From Bacillota bacterium (GTDB taxonomy: Bacteria > Bacillota > Clostridia > Christensenellales > Aristaeellaceae): 32,495 bases of DNA. Below the pieces are notes generated by a model. It saw only the letters and a list, made by a program, of their open reading frames with translations. It made no database searches and was not told the origin of the DNA. The stretch is taken from the NCBI GenBank assembly GCA_963169565.1, contig CAUJDI010000025.1:1-32495 (forward strand), written 5' to 3'. Positions 1 to 6,414 of the stretch are shown here, one piece after another (position 1 is the stretch's first letter; every line of letters begins with the position of its first letter). A program made the translations under genes and the position numbers.

Positions 1-1167
1 CGGCTGATCGCCGTGACCGCCAACCCCGCGCTCACCGGCTTCACCGCCTCCAAGATCCTCTGGGTCAGGAAGCACCAGCCGGAGATCTACAAGAAGTGCC
101 GCCATATCCTCCTGCCCAAGGACTACCTCCGGTACAAGCTGACGGGTGACTTTGCCACGGAAGTGTCGGATGCCAGCGGGATGCAGCTGCTGGACGTGCC
201 GAATCGCCGCTGGAGCGGCGAGGTGCTGGACAAGCTCCAGATCGACAGGGAGATGCTGGCCAGGGTCTATGAATCCCCTGAGGTCACCGGGCACATCAGC
301 CAGTCGGCGGCGAAACTCACCGGGCTGTCGGAGAATACCCTTGTCGTCGGCGGCGCGGGGGACAACGCGGCCGCCGCGGTGGGGACCGGGACTGTGGTCG
401 ACGGCCGCGCCTTCACCACCATCGGCACCAGCGGCGTGGTCTTTGCCCACACCAGCAGCCCGGCGATCGACCCGAAGGGGAGGGTGCACACCTTCTGCTG
501 TGCCGTTCCCGGGGCCTGGCACGTGATGGGCGTGGTGCAGTCGGCCGGCCTGTCCAAGCGCTGGGTCCGCGATACCTGCTGCGAAAAGGAGATCGCGGAG
601 GCCGAGAAGACCGGCGTGGATCCCTACGTGCTGCTGGACGCCCTGGCGGGGGATAGCCCCGTTGGGGCGAACCGGCTGATCTACCTGCCCTACCTGATGG
701 GCGAGCGCACGCCCCACCTGGATCCGGACTGCCGCGGGGTGTTCTTCGGCCTCTCCGCGATGCACAGGAAGAATGACCTGATCCGCGCGGTGATGGAAGG
801 GGTCAGCTATTCCCTCAAGGACAGCCTGGACATCCTGGACGGCATGGGCGTCAAGCCGCAGAGCATGCTCCTGACCGGCGGCGGCGCGAAGTCCAGTTTC
901 TGGCGCCAGATCCTGTCTGACGTGTTCAACTGTCCTGTTCAGACCATCAAGAGCGCGGAAGGGCCCGCCCTGGGCGTTGCCATCCTGGCCGGCGTAGGCG
1001 CGGGGCTGTATCCCAGCGTGGAGGAAGCCTGTGAGAGACTGGTCCAGCCGGCGAGCGTCTTTTCACCCGATCCGGTCAACGCCGCGCTGTATGACAAGTA
1101 TCACCGGCTCTTCCGGAAACTGTATCCGGCGCTGAAGGACAGCTACAAGGAACTTGCGGGCCTGTGA
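1..1167 (+). CDS. xylB: Xylulokinase, C-terminal part (5' end outside window)
   Basis: FGGY-family sugar kinase that phosphorylates D-xylulose to xylulose 5-phosphate with ATP, the second step of the xylose isomerase route. The reading frame is open from base 1 (codons CGG CTG ATC GCC precede the first possible start), so the N-terminal part lies upstream of the window. Visible family features are NPALTGFTASKILWVRKH, the glycine-rich GGAGDNAAAAVGTG stretch, GERTPHLDPDCRG and the C-terminal FGGY signature around LLTGGGAKSSFWRQILSDVF. The next gene, about 100 bases downstream on the same strand, encodes xylose isomerase, the partner enzyme, which strongly supports xylulokinase over other FGGY kinases. 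The C-terminus looks complete, ending at a TGA. Seen: motifs and context. Inferred: substrate. Confidence 0.92.
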   Translation, partial: RLIAVTANPALTGFTASKILWVRKHQPEIYKKCRHILLPKDYLRYKLTGDFATEVSDASGMQLLDVPNRRWSGEVLDKLQIDREMLARVYESPEVTGHISQSAAKLTGLSENTLVVGGAGDNAAAAVGTGTVVDGRAFTTIGTSGVVFAHTSSPAIDPKGRVHTFCCAVPGAWHVMGVVQSAGLSKRWVRDTCCEKEIAEAEKTGVDPYVLLDALAGDSPVGANRLIYLPYLMGERTPHLDPDCRGVFFGLSAMHRKNDLIRAVMEGVSYSLKDSLDILDGMGVKPQSMLLTGGGAKSSFWRQILSDVFNCPVQTIKSAEGPALGVAILAGVGAGLYPSVEEACERLVQPASVFSPDPVNAALYDKYHRLFRKLYPALKDSYKELAGL

Positions 1168-1197
1168 TGGGAAGTGGATGCGCTGAGGCAACCCGCG

Positions 1198-1225
1198 TTG
1201 CATCGTCCTGCCGTTGTGGTATAAT
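1198..1225 (+). promoter_or_regulatory. Sigma-A-type promoter for xylA
   Basis: TTGCAT at 1198-1203 and TATAAT at 1220-1225 are separated by 16 bases, with a TGn extended -10 just before the -10 hexamer. It lies in the gap between xylulokinase and xylose isomerase, so xylA can be transcribed separately from xylB. No obvious operator palindrome was seen around it. Confidence 0.7.
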
Positions 1226-1264
1226 CAAGGCATAGAATCGTTTCCAGAATAAGGAGGATATCAG

Positions 1265-2584
1265 ATGTCGGTGTTTCAAAACCTGCCCCGGATCCCCTAT
1301 GAGGGCCCCAAGTCCAAAAACCCCCTTGCGTTCAAGTATTATGACGCCGGGCGCGTGATCCTTGGCAAAACGATGAAGGAGCACCTCAGGTTCGCAATGG
1401 CCTGGTGGCATAACCTCAGCGCCACGGGCGTGGATATGTTCGGCTCCGGGACCGCGGACAAGGCCTTCGGCGCGGAAAAGACCGGAACCATGGCGCACGC
1501 CAGGGCCAAGGTGGACGCCGGATTTGAGTTCATGGACAAGCTGGGCATCGAGTATTTCTGCTTCCACGACGCTGACCTGGTCCCCGAAGCGGACACGCTG
1601 GAGGAGACCAACAGGCGGCTGGACGAGATCACGGACTACATCACGGCCAAGATGAAGGGCACCAGCATCAAGTGCCTCTGGGGCACGGCCAATCTCTTCA
1701 GCAATCCGCGCTACATGAACGGCGCGGGCTCCAGCAACTCCGTGGACGTCTACTGCCACGCCGCGGCGCAGATCAAGAAGGCGCTGGATTGCACCGTCAA
1801 GCTGGGCGGTATCGGCTACGTGTTCTGGGGCGGGCGCGAAGGGTACGAAACGCTGCTGAATACGGACATGAAGTTTGAGCAGGAGAACATCGCGTCCCTG
1901 ATGAAGATGGCCGTGAAGTACGGCCGCTCCATCGGCTTTGAAGGCGACTTCTTCATCGAGCCCAAGCCGAAGGAGCCCATGAAGCACCAGTATGACTTTG
2001 ACGCCGCGACCTCCATCGGCTTCCTGCGCCAGTACGGGCTGGACAAGGATTTCAAGCTCAACATCGAGGCCAACCATGCCACCCTGGCCGGCCACACCTT
2101 CCAGCACGACCTGCGCGTGGCCGCGATCAACGGGATGCTTGGCTCGGTCGACGCGAACCAGGGCGATCTCCTGCTTGGCTGGGACACGGACCAGTTCCCC
2201 TCCAACGTGTATGAGACGACGATGGCGATGTATGAGATCCTCAAGGCGGGCGGGCTGCGTGGCGGGCTCAACTTTGACGCGAAGAACCGCCGTCCCTCCT
2301 ACACGCATGAGGACATGTTCGAAGGCTTCATCCTGGGCATGGACAGCTTTGCGCTAGGACTCATCAAGGCGGCGGCGCTGATTGAGGACGGACGCATCGA
2401 TGAGTTTGTCAGGGACCGCTACGCTTCCTTCTCGGGCGAGCTTGGCCAGAAGATCCGTTCCGGCAAAGCCACCCTGGAAGAACTGGCCGGCGCCGCCGTG
2501 AAAAAAGGCAGCGCGCCTCTGCCCGGTTCCGGACGGCAGGAATACCTTGAGGGCGTCATCAACGACGTGTTCTTCGGCGGCTGA
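1265..2584 (+). CDS. xylA: Xylose isomerase
   Basis: Interconverts D-xylose and D-xylulose in the cytoplasm using two divalent metal ions, feeding the adjacent xylulokinase. At 439 residues it matches the long class II enzymes (E. coli XylA is 440). Characteristic stretches are [11 protein letters not shown] (active-site His with metal-site neighbourhood), [31 protein letters not shown] and [17 protein letters not shown], which carry the conserved acidic metal ligands and histidines. The start is well supported by AAGGAGG at 1251-1257, seven bases before the ATG. A strong promoter lies upstream and a strong terminator downstream, so it can form a monocistronic unit. Nothing looks truncated or altered. 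Confidence 0.97.
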   Translation: MSVFQNLPRIPYEGPKSKNPLAFKYYDAGRVILGKTMKEHLRFAMAWWHNLSATGVDMFGSGTADKAFGAEKTGTMAHARAKVDAGFEFMDKLGIEYFCFHDADLVPEADTLEETNRRLDEITDYITAKMKGTSIKCLWGTANLFSNPRYMNGAGSSNSVDVYCHAAAQIKKALDCTVKLGGIGYVFWGGREGYETLLNTDMKFEQENIASLMKMAVKYGRSIGFEGDFFIEPKPKEPMKHQYDFDAATSIGFLRQYGLDKDFKLNIEANHATLAGHTFQHDLRVAAINGMLGSVDANQGDLLLGWDTDQFPSNVYETTMAMYEILKAGGLRGGLNFDAKNRRPSYTHEDMFEGFILGMDSFALGLIKAAALIEDGRIDEFVRDRYASFSGELGQKIRSGKATLEELAGAAVKKGSAPLPGSGRQEYLEGVINDVFFGG

Positions 2585-2603
2585 TACGGCCGCCTGATTT
2601 CCC

Positions 2604-2638
2604 GCGCCCCTGCGCTTTACGCGGGGGCGCCGCTTTTT
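2604..2638 (+). terminator. Rho-independent terminator after xylA
   Basis: The arm GCGCCCC (2604-2610) pairs with GGGGCGC (2624-2630), and the inner bases extend this to about 11 pairs around a short loop. CGCTTTTTAT follows directly. It sits 20 bases after the xylA stop codon. Confidence 0.85.
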
Positions 2639-2646
2639 ATCCGGCG

Positions 2647-2674
2647 TTGCGCGCATGACTTAAGGTGGTACAAT
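2647..2674 (+). promoter_or_regulatory. Promoter for the APH-fold kinase gene
   Basis: TTGCGC at 2647-2652 and TACAAT at 2669-2674 are spaced by 16 bases, with a TGn extended -10. It lies between the xylA terminator and the next start codon, so the kinase is an independent unit. Confidence 0.55.
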
Positions 2675-2710
2675 AACCGTTGGCTGCGATCAATTTGTCA
2701 GAGGAGTGCG

Positions 2711-3652
2711 ATGGACGATCTGCTGAACGCCCTACCTGAAGCATACCGCGACATACCCCTCCCCCCCGGTCTTATCAGCCTTCAGCGCGTACAGGGGGGA
2801 TGGTCCCGGGAACACAAGTTCCGCCTTGAAATGTATGGCGGCGCGCTGCTGCTGCTGCGCGTCAGGGAAGGCGGGCAGGAGGAGGTCCACAGGAGGGAGT
2901 ACGACTTTGTGCGAAGCCTCTCCTCCCGCGGGCTCCCTGTGCCCCGGCCGCACGCCTTTGGGCCCGCGGGCGGCGGGCATGGAAGCTACATGCTGCTGGA
3001 CTGGGTCTCCGGCATTGACCTGACGGACGTCCTGCCGGGCCTTCCGCAGGCGGAACAGTACCGCCTGGGAAAGTCGGCGGGGGAGATGCTGCGGGACATC
3101 CACCGGACGCCTGTCCCGGAAAACGCGCTGCCGGCGGGAAGCATGAAAAGAAAGGCGCTGCACAAGACCAAACGCTTTGAGGACGCAGTATTAACCGTTC
3201 CCGGCGGGGCGGAGATGGTCCGTTTTGTCAGGGACCACGTCCATTGGCTGGAGCGGGATGCTTTGGTGACCCAGCACGGGGACTTCCATCCGGGCAACCT
3301 CATCTATACCGTGCACGGCGGGATCGCTGCGATCGATTTCAACCGCTGGGGCGTCGGCGATCCGGTCGAGGAGTTCTACAAGCTCCAAAGCTTCACCATT
3401 GAAACCAGCATCCCCTTTGCCCGCGGGCAGATCGACGGGTACTTCACGGAGGGCGTGCCCACGACCTTCTGGGAGGGGCTTGCGGTTCACGTGGCGGTGT
3501 CCTCGCTGTATTCCATCCTCTGGGCCGCGCCTTTCGGGCCAAGGGAGGTGGAGGGCATGATCGCCCGCTGTGAGCGGGCCTACAGGGATTACCAGGGCTT
3601 TCGTGCCCTGGTCCCGGCCTGGTATCATCTGCCGCCGGGATCCTCCGGATAA
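2711..3652 (+). CDS. Aminoglycoside phosphotransferase-fold small-molecule kinase
   Basis: A 313-residue protein of the APH/choline-kinase superfamily, expected to transfer the gamma-phosphate of ATP to a small hydroxylated molecule. The catalytic loop is HGDFHPGNLIY (about residues 194-204), with the catalytic Asp and Asn in place. The metal-binding motif is IDFNRWGVGDPVEEFYK. The N-terminal region around GGWSREHKFRLEMYGGALLLLRV resembles the nucleotide-binding beta-sheet and the lysine-equivalent strand of the fold. The start codon has GAGGAG at 2700-2705. The IDFNR..GDP.EEF pattern is typical of clostridial members with unknown substrates rather than proven antibiotic-resistance enzymes. 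Its place between xylA and sugar isomerases hints at a sugar or polyol substrate, but that is inference. It should not be read as a resistance gene without testing. Confidence 0.82.
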   Translation: MDDLLNALPEAYRDIPLPPGLISLQRVQGGWSREHKFRLEMYGGALLLLRVREGGQEEVHRREYDFVRSLSSRGLPVPRPHAFGPAGGGHGSYMLLDWVSGIDLTDVLPGLPQAEQYRLGKSAGEMLRDIHRTPVPENALPAGSMKRKALHKTKRFEDAVLTVPGGAEMVRFVRDHVHWLERDALVTQHGDFHPGNLIYTVHGGIAAIDFNRWGVGDPVEEFYKLQSFTIETSIPFARGQIDGYFTEGVPTTFWEGLAVHVAVSSLYSILWAAPFGPREVEGMIARCERAYRDYQGFRALVPAWYHLPPGSSG

Positions 3653-3665
3653 GGTCCCTCGGCTC

Positions 3666-3694
3666 TTGCATATCGGGGCAATATTCACTACACT
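3666..3694 (+). promoter_or_regulatory. Promoter for the TIM-barrel isomerase gene
   Basis: TTGCAT at 3666-3671 and TACACT at 3689-3694 are 17 bases apart. The implied transcription start near 3701 rules against the ATG at 3703 and supports the downstream ATG at 3736. Confidence 0.55.
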
Positions 3695-3735
3695 TCCGAT
3701 GAATGGTCAACAAACAGCATGACGGGGAGGATAAG

Positions 3736-4551
3736 ATGAGGATCGCCTATACAGGATGGACCTGGCTGGTCAACCACAAGGACAACCAAGTATGGGAGTT
3801 TGAGCAGTTCCTGCGCGAGGCCGCGGACCTGGGTTACCAGGAGGTGGAGAACTTTGCCTTCATCACGGACTATTTTGATAATGACGCCTCGCGGGTCAAG
3901 GAACTTCTGGACAAGTACGGGCTGAAGATGGCCAACCTTTACCAGCATTTCTCGGATGATGATGAAAAGGACTTCGAGAACGCGCTGAAATTCGTCGCGT
4001 TCATGAAGGGCATCGGCGCCAAATACCTCAACCTCCAGGCGCCCATGTGGAGCGAAGAGCCGCTTGAGAGGCCGCTTGATCAGGAGAAGATCAGGAAGTA
4101 CGCCGCGCTGAGCGACCGGATCGGGCGGCTGTGCCGTGACAACGGCATCCTGGCCTGTTTCCACCCGCATGCCCAGACCGCGGTCTACAAAAAGGATCAG
4201 GTCCAGCTGTTCCTGGACAGCACGGATCCAGGGCTCGTCAGCCTCTGCCTGGACACGGCGCATACGACGATCGCGGGGATGGACGCGGTGGAAGCTTTCA
4301 AACGCTGGCTGCCCCGGCTTGGCTACGTGCATCTGAAGGATGTGGATCCGGGACTGGCCAGGTCCGAACACCCCATGAAATCGTTCTGCGAGCTGGGTGT
4401 CGGCACCATCGATTTCCGGGGGATCCACCGGGTCCTCAGGGAAGGCGGGTATGACGGCGTACTGTGCGTGGAACTGGACAGCCGCCCGGTATGCAACTAC
4501 AAGTCCGCGATGATCTCGCGCCAGTACCTCCACAACGCGCTGGGGCTATAA
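3736..4551 (+). CDS. Sugar phosphate isomerase/epimerase (xylose isomerase-like TIM barrel)
   Basis: A 271-residue protein of the AP-endonuclease-2/xylose-isomerase-like TIM barrel family, whose members isomerise, epimerise or dehydrate sugars and inositols with a divalent metal. Visible family positions include FHPHAQTAV, SLCLDTAHTTIAGMD, YVHLKDVD and a late CVELD strand, which supply the usual Glu/His/Asp metal site. The start is set at 3736 because GGGAGG (3725-3730) is correctly spaced there. An in-frame ATG at 3703 coincides with the predicted transcription start and lacks a ribosome site. A terminator follows 10 bases after the stop. Substrate is unknown. Its neighbours XylA and RpiB suggest a pentose, rare ketose or inositol-like compound, which is inference only. 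Confidence 0.85.
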   Translation: MRIAYTGWTWLVNHKDNQVWEFEQFLREAADLGYQEVENFAFITDYFDNDASRVKELLDKYGLKMANLYQHFSDDDEKDFENALKFVAFMKGIGAKYLNLQAPMWSEEPLERPLDQEKIRKYAALSDRIGRLCRDNGILACFHPHAQTAVYKKDQVQLFLDSTDPGLVSLCLDTAHTTIAGMDAVEAFKRWLPRLGYVHLKDVDPGLARSEHPMKSFCELGVGTIDFRGIHRVLREGGYDGVLCVELDSRPVCNYKSAMISRQYLHNALGL

Positions 4552-4560
4552 GATCTTATG

Positions 4561-4592
4561 AAGTGCCCGGGGTATCGCCCCGGGCGCTTTAT
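4561..4592 (+). terminator. Rho-independent terminator after the TIM-barrel gene
   Basis: GCCCGGGG (4565-4572) pairs perfectly with CCCCGGGC (4578-4585) around the loop TATCG. AAGT/GCTT pairs outside it extend the stem to 12 base pairs (one G-U). A short T run follows. Confidence 0.8.
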
Positions 4593-4716
4593 CCTGCAAC
4601 GGTCTGCGGAATCACTGCCTGTCCCGATGTCCGTGCATCCTTGGAGCCGGTGCTGGGGACTGACGATATCAATAAAATGCATAATAAACTGATCAACGAA
4701 CGGAAAGGGACGTGAC

Positions 4717-5166
4717 ATGATCGCACTTGGAAGCGACCACGCGGGAAGGCCGCTGAAACTGGAGATCATCAGGCTGCTTGAGGAGAGGGGCCTGGCGTAT
4801 ACGGATTTCGGGACAGACAGCGAAAAGAGCTGCGATTACCCGGTCTACGGCCGTATCGCGGCGGAGGCGGTTGCGGACGGCCGTTGCGAGAGAGGGATCC
4901 TCTTCTGCGGCACCGGGATCGGCATGTCCATCACCGCCAACAAGGTACCGGGCATCCGCTGCGCGGTGTGTTCCGAGTGCTTCTCCGCCGTGCTGTCGCG
5001 CAGTCACAATGATGCCAACATGCTGGCGCTGGGTGCCCGCGTGGTCGGCCCGGGCCTGGCCAGGATGATCGTCACACAGTGGCTGGAAGCAGGGTTTGAG
5101 GGCGGGCGCCATCAGCAGCGCGTCGACATGATGACGGCGATCGAAAAGGAACGCCCCGCCCTGTAA
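4717..5166 (+). CDS. rpiB: RpiB/LacAB family sugar-phosphate isomerase (ribose 5-phosphate isomerase B type)
   Basis: A 149-residue RpiB-type isomerase that interconverts aldose and ketose phosphates, classically ribose 5-phosphate and ribulose 5-phosphate, linking pentoses to the pentose phosphate pathway. Hallmarks are the N-terminal GSDHAG, the catalytic-cysteine loop FCGTGIGMSITANKVPGIRCAVC and RSHNDANMLALGARV. Length is normal for the family. AAAGGGA lies 6-12 bases before the ATG. No strong promoter was seen; a CATAAT at 4680-4685 could be a -10 without a good -35. It stands 36 bases before the FMN-enzyme gene, so the two probably form an operon. Family members can also act on allose 6-phosphate or galactose 6-phosphate, so exact substrate is not settled. 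Confidence 0.9.
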   Translation: MIALGSDHAGRPLKLEIIRLLEERGLAYTDFGTDSEKSCDYPVYGRIAAEAVADGRCERGILFCGTGIGMSITANKVPGIRCAVCSECFSAVLSRSHNDANMLALGARVVGPGLARMIVTQWLEAGFEGGRHQQRVDMMTAIEKERPAL

Positions 5167-5202
5167 GCTTTCAGGAGCTGACGGGACCGGAAAGGAGAAG
5201 GC

Positions 5203-6099
5203 ATGCCGGAGCACCATACACCCGGGGATTCCAACGCGATCACCCGGGCATATATGGATTCCATCCTCATTGAGATGCGCCACCTGGGCGCAGTCCTGCC
5301 GGACACCCGCTTTTCGCTGTTCGGCGAGTCCTTCAGCACGCCTGTCATGACCGCCGCGCTCTCCCACCTGAAGGGGCGGACGGGCAGCGGAATGGCTGAG
5401 ATGGCCGCGGGATGCGCCGCTGCCGGGGCCGTCTGCTGGGCCGGCATGGGGGATGAAGGGGAACTTGAGGAGATGCTGGCGACGGGCGCCAGGGTCGTCA
5501 AGATCATCAAGCCATATGAGGACAATGATAGCATTCTTGTTAAGATCCGCCACGCGGCCCGCCACGGCGCGCTGGCCGTCGGGATGGACATGGACCACGC
5601 CTTTGACGGGCGGGGACAGCATGACGTTGTGCTTGGAGAAATCATGTCCGGCAAGACCATGCAGGAGCTGCGCGGTTTTGTCCAGGCATCCGGCCTGCCC
5701 TTTATCTTCAAGGGCGTACTGAGCGCAAGGGACGCGGAGATCGCGCTGGAGCTGGGCGCGGCAGGGATCGTGGTATCCCACCATCACGGCATCATGCCCT
5801 GGGCTGTGCCGCCGCTTCGGGTGCTGCCGGAGATCGTCCGCGCCGTGAAGGGCAGGCTGAAGATCTTTGCCGACTGCGGGATCAGCAGCGGATATGACGT
5901 GTTCAAAGCCCTGGCGCTGGGGGCCGACGCCGCCTGCGCGGGCCGCGTCATCATCGGGCCGCTTCAGGAAAAAGGCCTGGACGGTGTCCGGGAAGAGATC
6001 AGCCGCATGACCGGCGAACTGGCCGGTGCCATGGCGCGCACCGCCTGCGGGACTCTGGCGGACATCAGTGCGGATCTGCTCTGGCTCCCCCGCCGCTAG
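5203..6099 (+). CDS. FMN-dependent alpha-hydroxy-acid dehydrogenase-like protein with altered active site
   Basis: A 298-residue protein of the FMN-dependent alpha-hydroxy-acid dehydrogenase/oxidase fold (lactate or glycolate oxidase relatives), a cytoplasmic TIM barrel with bound FMN. The FMN-phosphate region is clear: FKGVLSARDAEIALELGAAGIVVS followed by FADCGISSGYDVFKALALGADA. The catalytic Lys equivalent (FKG) and a His in VSHHHG are present. The canonical VSNHGGRQLD pattern reads VSHHHGIMPW here, so the substrate-carboxylate Arg appears to be Ile. That argues against simple lactate or glycolate oxidation. The start has GGAAAGGAG upstream. It follows rpiB closely and ends the forward carbohydrate block. 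Function on a sugar-acid-like substrate is a guess. Confidence 0.8.
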   Translation: MPEHHTPGDSNAITRAYMDSILIEMRHLGAVLPDTRFSLFGESFSTPVMTAALSHLKGRTGSGMAEMAAGCAAAGAVCWAGMGDEGELEEMLATGARVVKIIKPYEDNDSILVKIRHAARHGALAVGMDMDHAFDGRGQHDVVLGEIMSGKTMQELRGFVQASGLPFIFKGVLSARDAEIALELGAAGIVVSHHHGIMPWAVPPLRVLPEIVRAVKGRLKIFADCGISSGYDVFKALALGADAACAGRVIIGPLQEKGLDGVREEISRMTGELAGAMARTACGTLADISADLLWLPRR

Positions 6100-6326
6100 G
6101 CAAAGTGCGGGAGGCTTTGCATCAGACGATCAGGCCATACGTCCGGGAAGCGTTGAAAACACTGATGTCCTGATGCGATTCTCGCAGTATGACAGCCCCG
6201 GGACAAGGCCTGGATCGTTCATAAATCAGGCCATCACAGGGTCGGGACAGAAAGTTATCAACTTATCCACATACATATCAACAGGCGTTCCACAAGGATA
6301 TCCACGGTTGGATAAAGTGAACAGAG

Positions 6327-6372
6327 GTTCGCAACTTTGCCCCTTGCTCTTGTCTTGGGATAAGTTGCGAAC
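6327..6372. repeat. 11-base perfect inverted repeat with 24-base spacer
   Basis: The arms are GTTCGCAACTT at 6327-6337 and AAGTTGCGAAC at 6362-6372. It could be a factorless terminator hairpin between convergent genes or a protein-binding site. No T run follows on either strand. Confidence 0.75.
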
Positions 6373-6407
6373 TCTATCGTACTTTATCAACTCTATCGTA
6401 CTCTATC
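6370..6407 (+). repeat. Two-copy 19-base tandem repeat
   Basis: The unit begins AACTCTATCGTACT at both 6370 and 6389. The two 19-base copies differ at one base near the end (TTATC versus CTATC). It abuts the second arm of the inverted repeat. Confidence 0.8.
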
Positions 6408-6414
6408 TGTATGT

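Larger units (their letters stand above)
6100..6414. other. 315-base AT-rich intergenic region with repeats and a DnaA-box-like 9-mer
   Basis: No credible gene lies here between two convergent genes. It contains GGCCTG/CAGGCC inverted arms (6207-6212 and 6227-6232) and a perfect TTATCCACA (6263-6271). TATCAAC occurs three times (6256, 6276 and 6385). There is an 11-base perfect inverted repeat GTTCGCAACTT/AAGTTGCGAAC (6327-6337 and 6362-6372) and a 19-base tandem repeat (6370-6407). No clear U-tract terminator was seen for either neighbour. It marks the start of the AT-rich segment. Confidence 0.6.

Noticed and set aside
1076-2308. Long minus-strand ORF of about 410 codons opposite xylA
   Set aside because: It is a GC-rich antisense shadow of xylose isomerase; composition is His/Val/Arg-rich with no domain, and it spans the xylA promoter.
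2711-3652. Reading the APH-fold gene as an antibiotic-resistance determinant
   Set aside because: The motif pattern matches broad small-molecule kinases in clostridia and the setting is carbohydrate metabolism; nothing points to aminoglycosides.
4693-5787. Minus-strand ORF of 364 codons opposite rpiB and the FMN enzyme
   Set aside because: It runs antisense across two well-supported genes and resembles no family.
6263-6271. Chromosomal replication origin
   Set aside because: Only one perfect DnaA box and no dnaA, dnaN, gyr or rnpA/rpmH genes nearby; kept only as a DnaA-box-like site.
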